A DNA stretch of 48,693 nt, taken from contig JAZNQO010000014.1 in the NCBI GenBank assembly GCA_045590215.1, forward strand, positions 1-48,693, read 5' to 3'. Source of the DNA: RUG563 sp045590215. GTDB taxonomy: Bacteria > Bacillota > Clostridia > Christensenellales > Aristaeellaceae. A model generated the notes under the pieces. It did no database searches, was not told the origin of the DNA, and worked only from the letters and a program-made list of their open reading frames with translations. This document shows positions 24,861 through 33,449 of this stretch, in pieces (position 1 is the first letter of the stretch; each line of letters starts with the position of its first letter). Both the position numbers and the translations under genes were made by a program.

Positions 24861-25613
24861 TCAGCTGAAAAGCTGTTCCAGTTCTTCGTATTTTTGATAG
24901 GTAATCAGGGCGTCGTGATCCGTGCCCTCTAATTGCACCACAAAGGTCCAGCGGCCATAGGGGGTGATATTGCGGATACGGCGCAGATTGATGATGTAGC
25001 TCTTATGGCATCGGAAGAAGGTGTCTTTATCCAGCCGCTCTTCCGTTTCGCTGAGGGTTTCGGACAGCACATACCTTTCGCCCCCGTCCAGATACAGGAC
25101 GGTGGAGCGTTCTTCACGCTGCACCAGCAGGATATCCTGCATATCAATAAAGGATATGCCGTCTTTATGCTTCAGCATCAGCCGCCCTTCCACTTGCTTG
25201 GCAGCGGCAGGCCGAGGAAGCTGCTTATTTTCCATGGGTTTGCGGGTTTTCTGGATGCGCTCCAGCGTTTGCTCCAGCCGTTCCATGTTAAAGGGCTTTA
25301 CCAGATAATCAAAGGCGTACACTTCAAAGGCCTCGCCCCGGTATTCCTCATGGGCGGTGGCGAAAATGATGATGGCTGCCGGGTTCATATCCTGAATGGC
25401 GTGGGCGCAGTCAATGCCGTTTTTCAGCGGCATATCCACATCCAGAAACACCACCTGCGGATGCAGCTGCTGAAACATGGAAAGGGCCTCTTCGCCGTTG
25501 GTAGCTTCCCCAACGAGGGTGAAGCCTTCCGTTTTTTCAATCTTCTTGCGCAGTATCAGGCGCATGCCCGGCTCATCATCTGCGATGAGCACGGTGAAAT
25601 TCTGTTCCGTCAT
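24861..25613 (-). CDS. LytTR-family response regulator
   Basis: Protein of 250 residues. The receiver domain (1-125) has the acid pair D12/D13, phospho-acceptor D58 in VVFLDVDMP, and the late Lys in DYLVKPF. The C-terminal LytTR DNA-binding domain (about 145-245) contains FFRCHKSYIINL and related strands. LytTR regulators often control wall, autolysin or competence genes. No histidine kinase is in the window, so it is an orphan here. Its ATG overlaps the stop of the CH-repeat gene by 4 bp, indicating translational coupling within the floA cluster. AGGGAG lies 6 bases before the start. Confidence 0.88.
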   Translation of the reverse strand: MTEQNFTVLIADDEPGMRLILRKKIEKTEGFTLVGEATNGEEALSMFQQLHPQVVFLDVDMPLKNGIDCAHAIQDMNPAAIIIFATAHEEYRGEAFEVYAFDYLVKPFNMERLEQTLERIQKTRKPMENKQLPRPAAAKQVEGRLMLKHKDGISFIDMQDILLVQREERSTVLYLDGGERYVLSETLSETEERLDKDTFFRCHKSYIINLRRIRNITPYGRWTFVVQLEGTDHDALITYQKYEELEQLFS

Positions 25614-26167
25614 CTTTTTCTCCCTGCGAAACGCTGATTAGGCCTTGCCATGATTTCGCTGAAAATGATGCCCTGAACCAGTGCCTTTGCTTCTGCTTGG
25701 GTCATGCCGCCGGCGTCCAGATTTTCCGTCTGTATTTTGGCAGGCTCATCCAGCATATATTGGTGGCAAACGTCTTTCCCTTCCGTTCCCATAACGGGAG
25801 CGGCAGGGGCATGGTTTTCCAGCGTTTTGCGTACCGGCTGTTTTTTCTTTTCCGGCAGCATATAATCATGGCAGGCATCTTCGCCCTCTACGCCCATCTT
25901 GGGCGCAGCAGGGGAAAACACTTCCTGCACTCTTGGCACTTCCTGTATGACGGGCTTTGCGACAACAACAGGCTTTTTAGCAACGGGCTTGGGGGTGGGC
26001 GCAACGGTCACTTTTCCTTGCTGGGGGGCCGTCTTCCACGCATCGCCTGCGCCTTTTTCGGCGGACAGCTGGCGTTTTGCGGCCTCTGCCTGCTTCTTTT
26101 TATTTTTGCTCACAGAGGAGACAATGCCAAGGATAATGGCAATGAGTATAATCGGGAAATCTTCCAT
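25610..26167 (-). CDS. Membrane-anchored protein with two MGxEGxDxCHxYML repeats
   Basis: Protein of 185 residues, not recognised. One N-terminal membrane segment (about 5-18) is followed by a KNKKK stop-transfer, a Lys/Pro/Val-rich linker, and two copies of the same motif: MGVEGEDACHDYML and MGTEGKDVCHQYML, both preceded by AP. A final helix-like region (about 155-180) ends basic. The paired Cys-His could hold a metal or be a docking peptide. It is 69 bp after floA and overlaps the LytTR regulator by 4 bp, so a role linked to the FloA membrane domain or to signalling is an inference from context only. Confidence 0.7.
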   Translation of the reverse strand: MEDFPIILIAIILGIVSSVSKNKKKQAEAAKRQLSAEKGAGDAWKTAPQQGKVTVAPTPKPVAKKPVVVAKPVIQEVPRVQEVFSPAAPKMGVEGEDACHDYMLPEKKKQPVRKTLENHAPAAPVMGTEGKDVCHQYMLDEPAKIQTENLDAGGMTQAEAKALVQGIIFSEIMARPNQRFAGRKR

Positions 26168-26236
26168 GATCGGCCTCCTTTCGGACAGCGTTTTGGTGAA
26201 GGGGACGGCAGGGAGTGCTGCCGCCCCTGTTATGCC

Positions 26237-27244
26237 TTATTTCTTCTGTTCGATGGGCTTGGCAGCTTCCGCAGTGGGAGCGGCGGCCTTGGCAATGCCG
26301 TTGCGCATTTCGGTATCGGCCACGGTGTTCTGCATCTGGTAGTAGTCCATCACGCCCAGCTTGCCTTCCTTGAGGGCAGCGGCCATAGCCAGCGGCACCT
26401 GAGCTTCGGCTTCCACAACCTTGGCACGCATTTCCTGCACGGCGGCTTTCATTTCCTGTTCATGGGCAACGGCCATGGCACGGCGTTCTTCAGCCTTGGC
26501 CTGAGCGATGCGGCGATCGGCTTCAGCCTGATCCATCTGCAGCTGGGCGCCGATGTTACGGCCAACGTCCACGTCGGCAATATCAATGGAAAGAATTTCG
26601 TAAGCTGTGCCCTTATCGAGGCCTTTGTTCAAAACGGTCTGGCTGATAAGGTCCGGGTTTTCCAGCACGGCCTTATGGGTGATGGAAGAACCGATGGTGG
26701 TAACAATACCTTCACCGACACGGGCGATGATGGTTTCTTCCCCGGCACCGCCGACCAGGCGTTCAATGTTGGTGCGCACGGTGATGCGGGCTTTGGCACG
26801 CAGCTCAATACCGTTCTGGGCGATAGCGGCCACAGGGGGTGTTTCGATAACCTTGGGCAGAACGCTCATCTGCACAGCCTGGAACACGTCACGGCCGGCC
26901 AGGTCGATAGCGCAGGCGGTGGTGAAGGACAGGCTGATGGATGCCTGCTTGGCGGAAATGAGGGCGTTGATGACCCGTTCAATGTTACCGCCGGCCAGCA
27001 GGTGGGTTTCCAGCATATCGGTGGTGATATCCAGGCCGGCCTTGCGGGCCTTGATATAGGAGTTGACCACCTTCTGGGGGGAAATGCGGCGGAAGCGCAT
27101 ACCGATGAGGCTGATGATCTTAACCGGTGCGCCGGAAGCACGGGCGTTAATCCACAGGCCAAGGGGCACATAGCGGAAGAAGACGGCAATCATGACGATG
27201 GCCACAGCAACCAGAACGAACCAAAGAATTGTGAAGTTTCCCAT
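26237..27244 (-). CDS. floA: Flotillin-like protein FloA
   Basis: Protein of 335 residues. An N-terminal membrane hairpin (about 8-30) is followed by the FloA/YqfA core with the phrases VNSYIKARKAGLDI, NALISAKQAS and IGAQLQMDQAEADRRIAQAKAEERRA, then a coiled Ala/Glu-rich region typical of flotillins. It scaffolds functional membrane microdomains and affects membrane fluidity and protein secretion. Length matches the family. It lies 31 bp downstream of an NfeD-type gene, the normal partner. Confidence 0.94.
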   Translation of the reverse strand: MGNFTILWFVLVAVAIVMIAVFFRYVPLGLWINARASGAPVKIISLIGMRFRRISPQKVVNSYIKARKAGLDITTDMLETHLLAGGNIERVINALISAKQASISLSFTTACAIDLAGRDVFQAVQMSVLPKVIETPPVAAIAQNGIELRAKARITVRTNIERLVGGAGEETIIARVGEGIVTTIGSSITHKAVLENPDLISQTVLNKGLDKGTAYEILSIDIADVDVGRNIGAQLQMDQAEADRRIAQAKAEERRAMAVAHEQEMKAAVQEMRAKVVEAEAQVPLAMAAALKEGKLGVMDYYQMQNTVADTEMRNGIAKAAAPTAEAAKPIEQKK

Positions 27245-27275
27245 TTGTAAGTTCCTCCCTCTTTTTTATGACAGT

Positions 27276-27782
27276 TTATGCTTTCAGCTCCCGCACGATG
27301 ATGCGGTTGCCTTCAATACGGTGTACTTTCACGGGCACGTTTTTATCCAGATACGCACATTCGGACAATACATTCAGCCGCACGCCGTCAAACTCCGCCG
27401 TGCCAACAGGGTTCAACACGGAGGTGGTGATGCCTTCCTGACCCAGCAGGGCGTTCAGCTCCTCATTATCGGCGGCCGGGGTTTCGTCGTGCAGGATCAG
27501 GGCGGACTGGCTGATCTTGCCGTGGGCAGCGGATTTGATGGACATGGAGATGGCGATGCCTGCCAGTGCCAGCGCAATCAGCGAAACGGACAGCCCGGCG
27601 GCCATGCCGTAGGTGTTCCATGTGAGCACCACACCCACAACCAGCAGCAGCAGCCCGGAAATGCCCGGCAGCCCAAAGCCCGGAACAAAAACCTCAATAA
27701 CCATCAGTGCCACCCCTGCAATCAGGCAGATAATCAGCGGCAGGTTGGTCAGAATAAAAGAAAGTACGTTTTGCATGTTCAT
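27276..27782 (-). CDS. NfeD-family membrane protein
   Basis: Protein of 168 residues of the short NfeD type: three or four membrane segments (about residues 8-85, including VIEVFVPGFGLPGISG) and a C-terminal OB-fold (about 105-165, GTAEFDGVRLNVLSE and IEGNRIIVRE). NfeD proteins pair with flotillin/stomatin partners and are encoded next to them, as here with floA 31 bp downstream. ATG 27782 has AAAGGAG four bases before it; ATG 27776 is an alternative. Confidence 0.88.
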   Translation of the reverse strand: MNMQNVLSFILTNLPLIICLIAGVALMVIEVFVPGFGLPGISGLLLLVVGVVLTWNTYGMAAGLSVSLIALALAGIAISMSIKSAAHGKISQSALILHDETPAADNEELNALLGQEGITTSVLNPVGTAEFDGVRLNVLSECAYLDKNVPVKVHRIEGNRIIVRELKA

Positions 27783-27862
27783 TTTTCTCCTTTCCGGGAT
27801 TTGACAAGGGTAATATAACACACAAAAAGAAATTGGGAAATAGGTTTTGTTCCAAAACATCA

Positions 27863-28465
27863 TTATCGGGGTTCAAATGTCAGTTTCCCCTTTTGCATCA
27901 GCTCTTTCAGCGTCAGCACATCCCCTTCGTACACGGGCAGAAGGGCTCTTCGATAGATGATGGAGGCCGGATGATACAGGGCAAAGAGGGGAACGCCGGA
28001 GAGGGTTTCCATGAGCGTGCCGTGGCAATCGCCGATGGTGATTTTTTTGTTTATCAGGGCTTTCAGGGGTACGTTGCCCAGCGTAACCAGCACCTTCGGC
28101 TTCACCAGCGCAATTTCACGCAGCAAAAAAGGTGTGAACAGGGCCAGTTCTTCCTTGCTGGGAGCCCGGTTCCGGGTTCGGCCTGTGGGGCCTACTTCCG
28201 TGGGGCGGATTTTGACCACATTGGATATATAAATTTCTTCCCGTTTCATGTCCATCAGGGTCAGAAACTCGTCCAGATTCTTTCCGGCTTTGCCCACGAA
28301 GGGACGGCGTTTGATAACCTCCGTTTCCCCGGGAGCTTCCCCGATGAGCATAAGGGGCGGATTGGCGGCATTGCCTTCGCCAAAGACCAGCGGCTTATCT
28401 TCCCCCGGCCAAAGAGGGGCGAAAAAGGCCTGCATTTCCTGATACAGATGGGATACAGACGGCAT
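27863..28465 (-). CDS. Family-4-like uracil-DNA glycosylase without Fe-S cysteines
   Basis: Protein of 200 residues in the UDG superfamily. It has GEAPGETE (motif 1), FVGKAGKNLDEFL, YISNVVKIRPT, and YHPAS (motif 2). Ordinary family-4 enzymes have four cysteines for a 4Fe-4S cluster; here I see only one cysteine (in GDCHG), so the cluster is absent. It lies 33 bp downstream of a second, cysteine-containing copy. The two could excise different bases, or this one may be structural. ATG 28465: AAGGAGG lies 6 bases upstream. Confidence 0.82.
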   Translation of the reverse strand: MPSVSHLYQEMQAFFAPLWPGEDKPLVFGEGNAANPPLMLIGEAPGETEVIKRRPFVGKAGKNLDEFLTLMDMKREEIYISNVVKIRPTEVGPTGRTRNRAPSKEELALFTPFLLREIALVKPKVLVTLGNVPLKALINKKITIGDCHGTLMETLSGVPLFALYHPASIIYRRALLPVYEGDVLTLKELMQKGKLTFEPR

Positions 28466-28498
28466 AAAAAACCTCCTTGGCATGGGAATGATGTGGGC

Positions 28499-29056
28499 TT
28501 ATGCCAGCTCGTTCAGTTTCGTGCGCACGGCCTGCAAATCGTGCCAGGCGTCCTTCTTTTTGCTTTCGTCCCGCAGCAGGGCGGCCGGGTGATAGGTGGG
28601 CATGAAGAAAACGCCCTTCTTTTCCACCCAGATGCCCCTGTCCCTTGTGATGCGGATATGATCGCCCAGGATATATTTAGCGGCGGTGGCTCCCAATAGC
28701 ACAATGATTTTCGGCTTCACCATGGCCACCTGGCACCTTAAGTACGGCATGCAGGCGGCGGCTTCATCGGGCAGGGGAGCGCGGTTTTGCGGCGGACGGC
28801 ATTTGACAATATTACAGATGTAAACGTCCTCCCGTTTTATGTCGATGGCCGCCAGCATCTTGGTCAAAAGCTGCCCGGCACGGCCCACAAAGGCTAGCCC
28901 CTGCAAATCTTCATCCGCCCCCGGCCCTTCGCCGATGAGCATGAGCGTGGCGTTGGCATTGCCCTGCCCCGGCACTTTGTTGTGGATATTGCGGCACAGA
29001 TTACATTTTTCGCATTGGGCGATTTGTTCATTCATCAAATCCCAGGAAATCTGCAT
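28499..29056 (-). CDS. Uracil-DNA glycosylase, family 4, Fe-S type
   Basis: Protein of 185 residues. Motifs GEGPGADE, FVGRAGQLLTKML, YICNIVKCRPPQNR and YHPAALLR are present, as are the four expected cluster cysteines: CEKC near the N-terminus, the KC of NIVKCRP, and C in PYLRCQ. The enzyme removes uracil from DNA to start base-excision repair. ATG 29056 is chosen: AAGGAGG lies 6 bases upstream. It is part of the run below uxaB and directly precedes the cysteine-poor paralogue. Confidence 0.9.
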   Translation of the reverse strand: MQISWDLMNEQIAQCEKCNLCRNIHNKVPGQGNANATLMLIGEGPGADEDLQGLAFVGRAGQLLTKMLAAIDIKREDVYICNIVKCRPPQNRAPLPDEAAACMPYLRCQVAMVKPKIIVLLGATAAKYILGDHIRITRDRGIWVEKKGVFFMPTYHPAALLRDESKKKDAWHDLQAVRTKLNELA

Positions 29057-29090
29057 AAGATACCTCCTTATCCACAAAAATCAAAAAGGT

Positions 29091-29633
29091 TCAGCGTGTT
29101 TTTATTTCCGGGTTCTTTTCTTTCAGGAAAGCAATCAGCTCTTTTTCCGTGCCGCCGGAAAGGGTGGCCTTTTCAATGAAGTAATACAGCCGCTGCCGCC
29201 GCCAGATGAGCAAGAGATTTTTCGTTTCCTGCACCCGGATAATGCGGTCGTAGGCAGTATTTTCTTCCTTTTCTTCGGTGCTGGCCCGAATCAGCAGACA
29301 ATCATCATGGAAAGCAAAATCCATCCGGGTATCGGCTTTGCCCATTTCTTCCATGCGCTTTAATTGCCTGCGAACGATGAGATGCACATTCAGCGGCAGC
29401 AAAAGGCTGTAAACAAGGGTGATGAAGAACATCAGGATGGCGTAAACGGGGCTTAATCCCCAGCGAATAGAGAGGGTCAGATAATAGATGCTAAAGGCCA
29501 GAAAGAAAAGGGCTAAACACACCCTGACCCACGTCCGTGCGCCACGAAGGGTCGCCCATGTGGCTTCGGTGAAGGTGGCTTTATTGAAGGTGCATTGGCC
29601 CCAAAAACGAGGATTCTCTTTTGCTTCAGACAT
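29091..29633 (-). CDS. YcxB-like two-helix membrane protein
   Basis: Protein of 180 residues. Two membrane segments (about 38-58 and 62-84) are followed by a cytoplasmic domain like YcxB: FAFHDDCLLIRASTEEKEENTAYDRIIRVQETKNLLLIW...LYYFIEKATLSGGTEKELIAFL. The YcxB domain is widespread and uncharacterised. ATG 29633 is chosen because AAAGGAG is 9 bases upstream; an upstream TTG is less likely. It sits 15 bp after a 72-residue membrane protein. Confidence 0.75.
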   Translation of the reverse strand: MSEAKENPRFWGQCTFNKATFTEATWATLRGARTWVRVCLALFFLAFSIYYLTLSIRWGLSPVYAILMFFITLVYSLLLPLNVHLIVRRQLKRMEEMGKADTRMDFAFHDDCLLIRASTEEKEENTAYDRIIRVQETKNLLLIWRRQRLYYFIEKATLSGGTEKELIAFLKEKNPEIKTR

Positions 29634-29648
29634 TATCAAACACTCCTT

Positions 29649-29867
29649 TTATTGGAAATGGGTGCGTAAAGTAGCAAAGGTGGAGGAAATATCCCGGTTC
29701 AGCCAGGAAAGCAGGCTCATCAGAAGAGCCACCAGCAAAAGAATGCACACCGCACCAACCACCACGCCTAAAAACTCCATCACGCCAGCGGCTACCTTAT
29801 AGCGGTCTTGCTTATCTTCCTTTTCCCATTTTTTTCGCAGATGATAGGGCAGGTTATCATGATACAT
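29649..29867 (-). CDS. Small membrane protein, 72 residues
   Basis: A basic, polar N-terminus (MYHDNLPYHLRKKWEKEDKQD) is followed by one long membrane segment (about 30-56) and a short tail. AAGGAGG lies 7 bases before the ATG. It is 17 bp downstream of trmL and 15 bp upstream of the YcxB-like gene. Not recognised; no function can be given. Confidence 0.65.
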   Translation of the reverse strand: MYHDNLPYHLRKKWEKEDKQDRYKVAAGVMEFLGVVVGAVCILLLVALLMSLLSWLNRDISSTFATLRTHFQ

Positions 29868-29884
29868 GATGTTCCCTCCTTGTT

Positions 29885-30400
29885 TTACACATAATCCATC
29901 CACGGGGCTGTTTCGTCCTGCCGCCCTGTGAGGCTGCCTTCGGAGAGCAGCTCCGGAAAGCCTTGCTGGCGCAGGGCTTCATACAAAACGATAGCCACGG
30001 AATTGGATAGGTTGAGCGACCTTGCTTCCTTTCGCATGGGGATGCGGATGCAACGGTCATACACACGGGAAAGCAGGCTTTCCGGCAGCCCCTTTGTTTC
30101 GCAGCCGAAAACGATGAAGTCGTCCTTTGCGTAAGCTGCCTCGTGGTAAGCCCTTGGAGCCTTGGTGCTGGCAAAATGGAACTTGGCCTCCGGATATTTT
30201 TCCATCAGCGCATCAAAGCTTGGCAGCACCTGCATATCCACCAGATGAAAATAATCCAGCCCGGCTCTTTTCAGATATTTATCGGAGATTTCAAAGCCCA
30301 GCGGCTCGATCAGGATCAGGTGTGCTCCCGTGGCGGCGCAGGTTCTGGCGATATTGCCGGTGTTTTGGGGAATCTCCGGCTGATATAAAACGATATACAT
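29885..30400 (-). CDS. trmL: tRNA (cytidine/uridine-2'-O-)-methyltransferase TrmL
   Basis: SPOUT-class methyltransferase of 171 residues. It starts MYIVLYQPEIPQNTGNIART and has the knot motifs FGCETKGLP and RSLNLSNSVAIVLYEA. It 2'-O-methylates the wobble base 34 of certain tRNA-Leu isoacceptors using SAM. Length is normal. It starts 18 bp after uxaA, probably as a passenger in the same transcript; a weak AAAGGA is about 11 bases upstream. Confidence 0.92.
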   Translation of the reverse strand: MYIVLYQPEIPQNTGNIARTCAATGAHLILIEPLGFEISDKYLKRAGLDYFHLVDMQVLPSFDALMEKYPEAKFHFASTKAPRAYHEAAYAKDDFIVFGCETKGLPESLLSRVYDRCIRIPMRKEARSLNLSNSVAIVLYEALRQQGFPELLSEGSLTGRQDETAPWMDYV

Positions 30401-30418
30401 GATGATTATATTCCTTTT

Positions 30419-31843
30419 TTATAGCGTTACGCCGCTTTTGAAAATGGCGATTTCCCGGTAGCCCCGTTTTTCGGCGGTGGTTTCTTCGCCGTTTGCCACG
30501 GAGAGGATTTTCTGGAACAGCTGATTGGCCGCCGTCTGCATATCAGTGCCGGAAAGCAGAACACCGGCGTTGAAATCAATCCAGTCCTTCTTCTTTTCGG
30601 ACAGGGCGGTGTTGGTGGCCACTTTCATGGTGGGGGCAGGGCCGCCAAGGGGCGTGCCCCGGCCGGTGGTGAAAAGAATCAATTGGGCACCGGCGGCGGT
30701 GAGAGCGGTGACGGCGCAGATATCGTTGCCGGGCCCCCAGACCAGATTCAGGCCGGGCTTGGCTTCGGGCGTTGCGTAAGGCAGCACATGCTCCACCGTG
30801 GCAAGGCCGCCCTTCTGGGTGCAGCCAAGGCTTTTTTCTTCTAAAGTTGTGATGCCGCCGGCCTTATTGCCGGGGGAGGGGTTTTCGTAAACGGGCATGC
30901 CGTTTTTCTCATAATAGGCCTTGAAGCCGTTCACCAGATCGCAGGTCATCCTAAACACCTTTTCGTCCCGGCAGCGAGCCATGAGCAGATGTTCCGCCCC
31001 GAACATTTCCGGCACTTCGGTGAGGAGAGCCGTGCCGCCTGCGGCGCACAGCCTATCGCTGATGACGCCAAGGAGAGGATTGGCTGTGATGCCGGAGAAG
31101 CCGTCGCTGCCGCCGCATTTGAGGCCGATGACCAGCTTGCTGACGGGCAGGGAAGTGCGCTCATCCTGTGCGGTCACTTCTTTCAGCTCCCGGATGATGT
31201 CCATAGCCGCCGCTTCTTCGTCTTCCACGTCCTGACAGACGAGGAATTTGATGCGGCTTTCGTCCACTTCGCCCAAAGCTTCCCGGAAAGCAGCCATGGT
31301 GTTGTTTTCACAGCCAAGCCCCAGCACCAGCACGCCGCCTGCGTTGGGATGGTGGCAGAGGGCAAGCAAAAGCTGTTTGGTGCGGTCATGGTCTTCCCCC
31401 AGCTGGCTGCAGCCATATGGATGCGTGAAGGCATAGACGGGAGAGCCGGGCAGCTTGCTGGCGGCTTCGGCAATGCGGGTGGCGGTGCGGTTCACGCAGC
31501 CAACCAAGGGCAGCACCCAGATTTCGTTGCGGATGCCTGCCTTGCCGTCTTTACGCAGATAGCCCATGAAAGTGCCTTCAAAGGGGACGGCAGTATAGGG
31601 GGCGTGAGGGGTATAGGTATACGCCATTTCGCCGCCAAGAGCCGTCTTCAGGTTATGGCTGTGCACCCATGCGTCTTTTTGAATATCGCAGGTGGCAACG
31701 CCGATGGGGTTGCCATACTTGATGATTTTTTCCCCTTTGGCAATATCCCGAAGGGCAATTTTATGGCCGGGGTTGATGTCGCCCCGCTTTTCAAACAGTA
31801 CGCCCACGTTATCCAAGGGGTGCAGCTGCAAATAATCCTGCAT
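30419..31843 (-). CDS. uxaA: Altronate dehydratase
   Basis: Protein of 474 residues that converts D-altronate to 2-keto-3-deoxygluconate in galacturonate breakdown. An N-terminal SAF domain (about 1-75) is fused to the UxaA/GarD domain, with GKAGIRNEIWVLP, HPYGCSQLGEDHDRT, GLGCENN and GLKCGGSDGFSGITANP, whose cysteines and histidines probably bind the metal. ATG 31843 is preferred over ATG 31858 because GGGAG lies 8 bases upstream; it starts 2 bp after the uxaB stop. No uxaC, kdgK or eda is in the window. Confidence 0.93.
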   Translation of the reverse strand: MQDYLQLHPLDNVGVLFEKRGDINPGHKIALRDIAKGEKIIKYGNPIGVATCDIQKDAWVHSHNLKTALGGEMAYTYTPHAPYTAVPFEGTFMGYLRKDGKAGIRNEIWVLPLVGCVNRTATRIAEAASKLPGSPVYAFTHPYGCSQLGEDHDRTKQLLLALCHHPNAGGVLVLGLGCENNTMAAFREALGEVDESRIKFLVCQDVEDEEAAAMDIIRELKEVTAQDERTSLPVSKLVIGLKCGGSDGFSGITANPLLGVISDRLCAAGGTALLTEVPEMFGAEHLLMARCRDEKVFRMTCDLVNGFKAYYEKNGMPVYENPSPGNKAGGITTLEEKSLGCTQKGGLATVEHVLPYATPEAKPGLNLVWGPGNDICAVTALTAAGAQLILFTTGRGTPLGGPAPTMKVATNTALSEKKKDWIDFNAGVLLSGTDMQTAANQLFQKILSVANGEETTAEKRGYREIAIFKSGVTL

Positions 31844-31845
31844 TG

Positions 31846-33309
31846 TTATTTCTCCCATGTTTTTTTCATAGCGGCACGCAGCCCCATCAGCTGCATATCC
31901 CGCAATTGTTCAGTGACCATTTCTTCTAAGCCGCAGACATTCCGCAGATCCTGTCCCCACAATTCCTGATCGGAAAGGGCGGCGTAAGAAAGCGTTTCCG
32001 GCGGCATATCGCAGGAGAGCTTGGCAAAGGCAGAGAGCACATATTCGTCATCCCGGACGGGGTAGGGCTTGCCGTCCCGGAGGGCTTTATAAGTACCTTC
32101 CGCATTGCGCTTGGCTCCTGCATAGAACATAATCAGGGCGGAAAGGCCAAAGCACAGGCAAGGGGGCACTTCGCCCTTCTTTTCGATATAGTCTTTCAGC
32201 GTGGGCAGCACCCGTGCCACCCATTTGGACACGCTGTTGAGGGCGATGGAAAGCAGCTCGTGACGGTTGAAGGGGTTTTCAAACCGCTGGCACACGGCCA
32301 CAGCAAAGCTTTCCACTTCTTCCTTGGGCAGGGGCACGTTGGGCATGATTTCATCGAGAAGCGCATGGCCGAGGAAAGAGCGCACATCTTCATCCGCCAT
32401 ACATTCGCCCACGGTATCAAGGCCTGCCATATAAGCGGCCAGCACCATGGTGGTGTGCGCACCGTTGAGCATGCGCACTTTGCGCAGCTTATAGGGCTTT
32501 ACATTATTGGTGAAAATGACGGGGTTCATTTGATCCAAAGGCAGTTCCTTTTTCACCTGCTCCGGCCCTTCGATGACCCACAGGCTGAAGGGTTCAGCCG
32601 TCACCAGCTGCTGGTCTTCATAGCCGATTTCGTCGAAAATGCCGGGCACTTCGCTGCGGGGGAAGCCGGTCACAATGCGATCCACCAGCGTGGAGCAGAA
32701 GATGTTTTCTTCTTCGATCCAGCGGATGAAATCATCGCCTAAATGCCACTGGGCGGCGGTTTTCAAAACGGCATCCTTCAGGAAATAGCCGTTATCGTCA
32801 ATGAGCTCGCAGGGGAGCAGGATGAAGCCCTTCTTGCCCAGCAGGAAACGCTCGTGCAGAAGCCTTGTCAATTTGCCGGGGAAGGAGGCTTGAGGCTTAT
32901 CGTCATAGCTGTCTTTGCCGGTATAGACGATACCGGCTTCGGTGGTATTGGAGACGATGAAGCGCAGGTCGTCATTTTGCGCCAAGGCCAAGTATTTATC
33001 AAATTCCTGATAGATTTTCACGGAGTCGATAACGCTTTTGACGATGCGGGTCTTTTTTACATCGCCATTTTCTTCCCGGCCCCGGAGCATCACGGTGTAG
33101 AGATGGTCCTGATCCCGCAGCATATCCACCATGCCTCTTTCCAAAGGCTGGGCGATGCAGACACCCACGTTTGCATCCTGGGCGTTATTCAGGTTATCAA
33201 TCATTTCGTCCACAAAGGCACGCAGGAAATTGCCTTCGCCAAATTGCAGCACCCGGATTTTTTCAGGACGGTTTTGGGAATCTACCCTTTTAGAAGAAAG
33301 ACGTTCCAT
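31846..33309 (-). CDS. uxaB: Tagaturonate reductase (altronate oxidoreductase)
   Basis: Protein of 487 residues of the long-chain mannitol dehydrogenase family. It reduces D-tagaturonate to D-altronate with NADH; the dinucleotide loop is VLQFGEGNFLRAF near the N-terminus. The catalytic region contains VKPYKLRKVRMLNGAHTTMVLAAYMAGLDTV, which matches UxaB rather than UxuB. AGGAGG lies 8 bases before the ATG. It is the first gene behind a strong promoter and is followed within 2 bp by uxaA, the next enzyme. Confidence 0.93.
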   Translation of the reverse strand: MERLSSKRVDSQNRPEKIRVLQFGEGNFLRAFVDEMIDNLNNAQDANVGVCIAQPLERGMVDMLRDQDHLYTVMLRGREENGDVKKTRIVKSVIDSVKIYQEFDKYLALAQNDDLRFIVSNTTEAGIVYTGKDSYDDKPQASFPGKLTRLLHERFLLGKKGFILLPCELIDDNGYFLKDAVLKTAAQWHLGDDFIRWIEEENIFCSTLVDRIVTGFPRSEVPGIFDEIGYEDQQLVTAEPFSLWVIEGPEQVKKELPLDQMNPVIFTNNVKPYKLRKVRMLNGAHTTMVLAAYMAGLDTVGECMADEDVRSFLGHALLDEIMPNVPLPKEEVESFAVAVCQRFENPFNRHELLSIALNSVSKWVARVLPTLKDYIEKKGEVPPCLCFGLSALIMFYAGAKRNAEGTYKALRDGKPYPVRDDEYVLSAFAKLSCDMPPETLSYAALSDQELWGQDLRNVCGLEEMVTEQLRDMQLMGLRAAMKKTWEK

Positions 33310-33347
33310 ACTTTTGTCCTCCTGTTAATACATACTTTCCTACCTTA

Positions 33348-33376
33348 ATTATACTGCAATCACCCCTTTCTGTAAA
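33348..33376 (-). promoter_or_regulatory. Sigma-A promoter for uxaB and the genes downstream
   Basis: Minus strand TTTACA (33371-33376), 17-bp spacer, perfect TATAAT (33348-33353). No terminator was found from here until after the LytTR gene at 24861; gaps between genes are 2-80 bp. Confidence 0.7.
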
Positions 33377-33388
33377 TGGGCAAATACC

Positions 33389-33417
33389 TTGCAGGGCGGC
33401 AGAAAATATGGTATACT
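33389..33417 (+). promoter_or_regulatory. Sigma-A promoter for the DUF1934 gene
   Basis: TTGCAG (33389-33394), 17-bp spacer, TATACT (33412-33417). It is divergent from, and only 12 bp away from, the uxaB promoter. Confidence 0.6.
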
Positions 33418-33449
33418 CTGGGTAATTTCAAGCAGGGAGGGAGCGCAGC

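Noticed and set aside
26167..26236. Hairpin between floA and the CH-repeat gene as a terminator
   Set aside because: GGGGCGGCA/TGCCGTCCCC has an internal loop and no T-run, so transcription probably continues.
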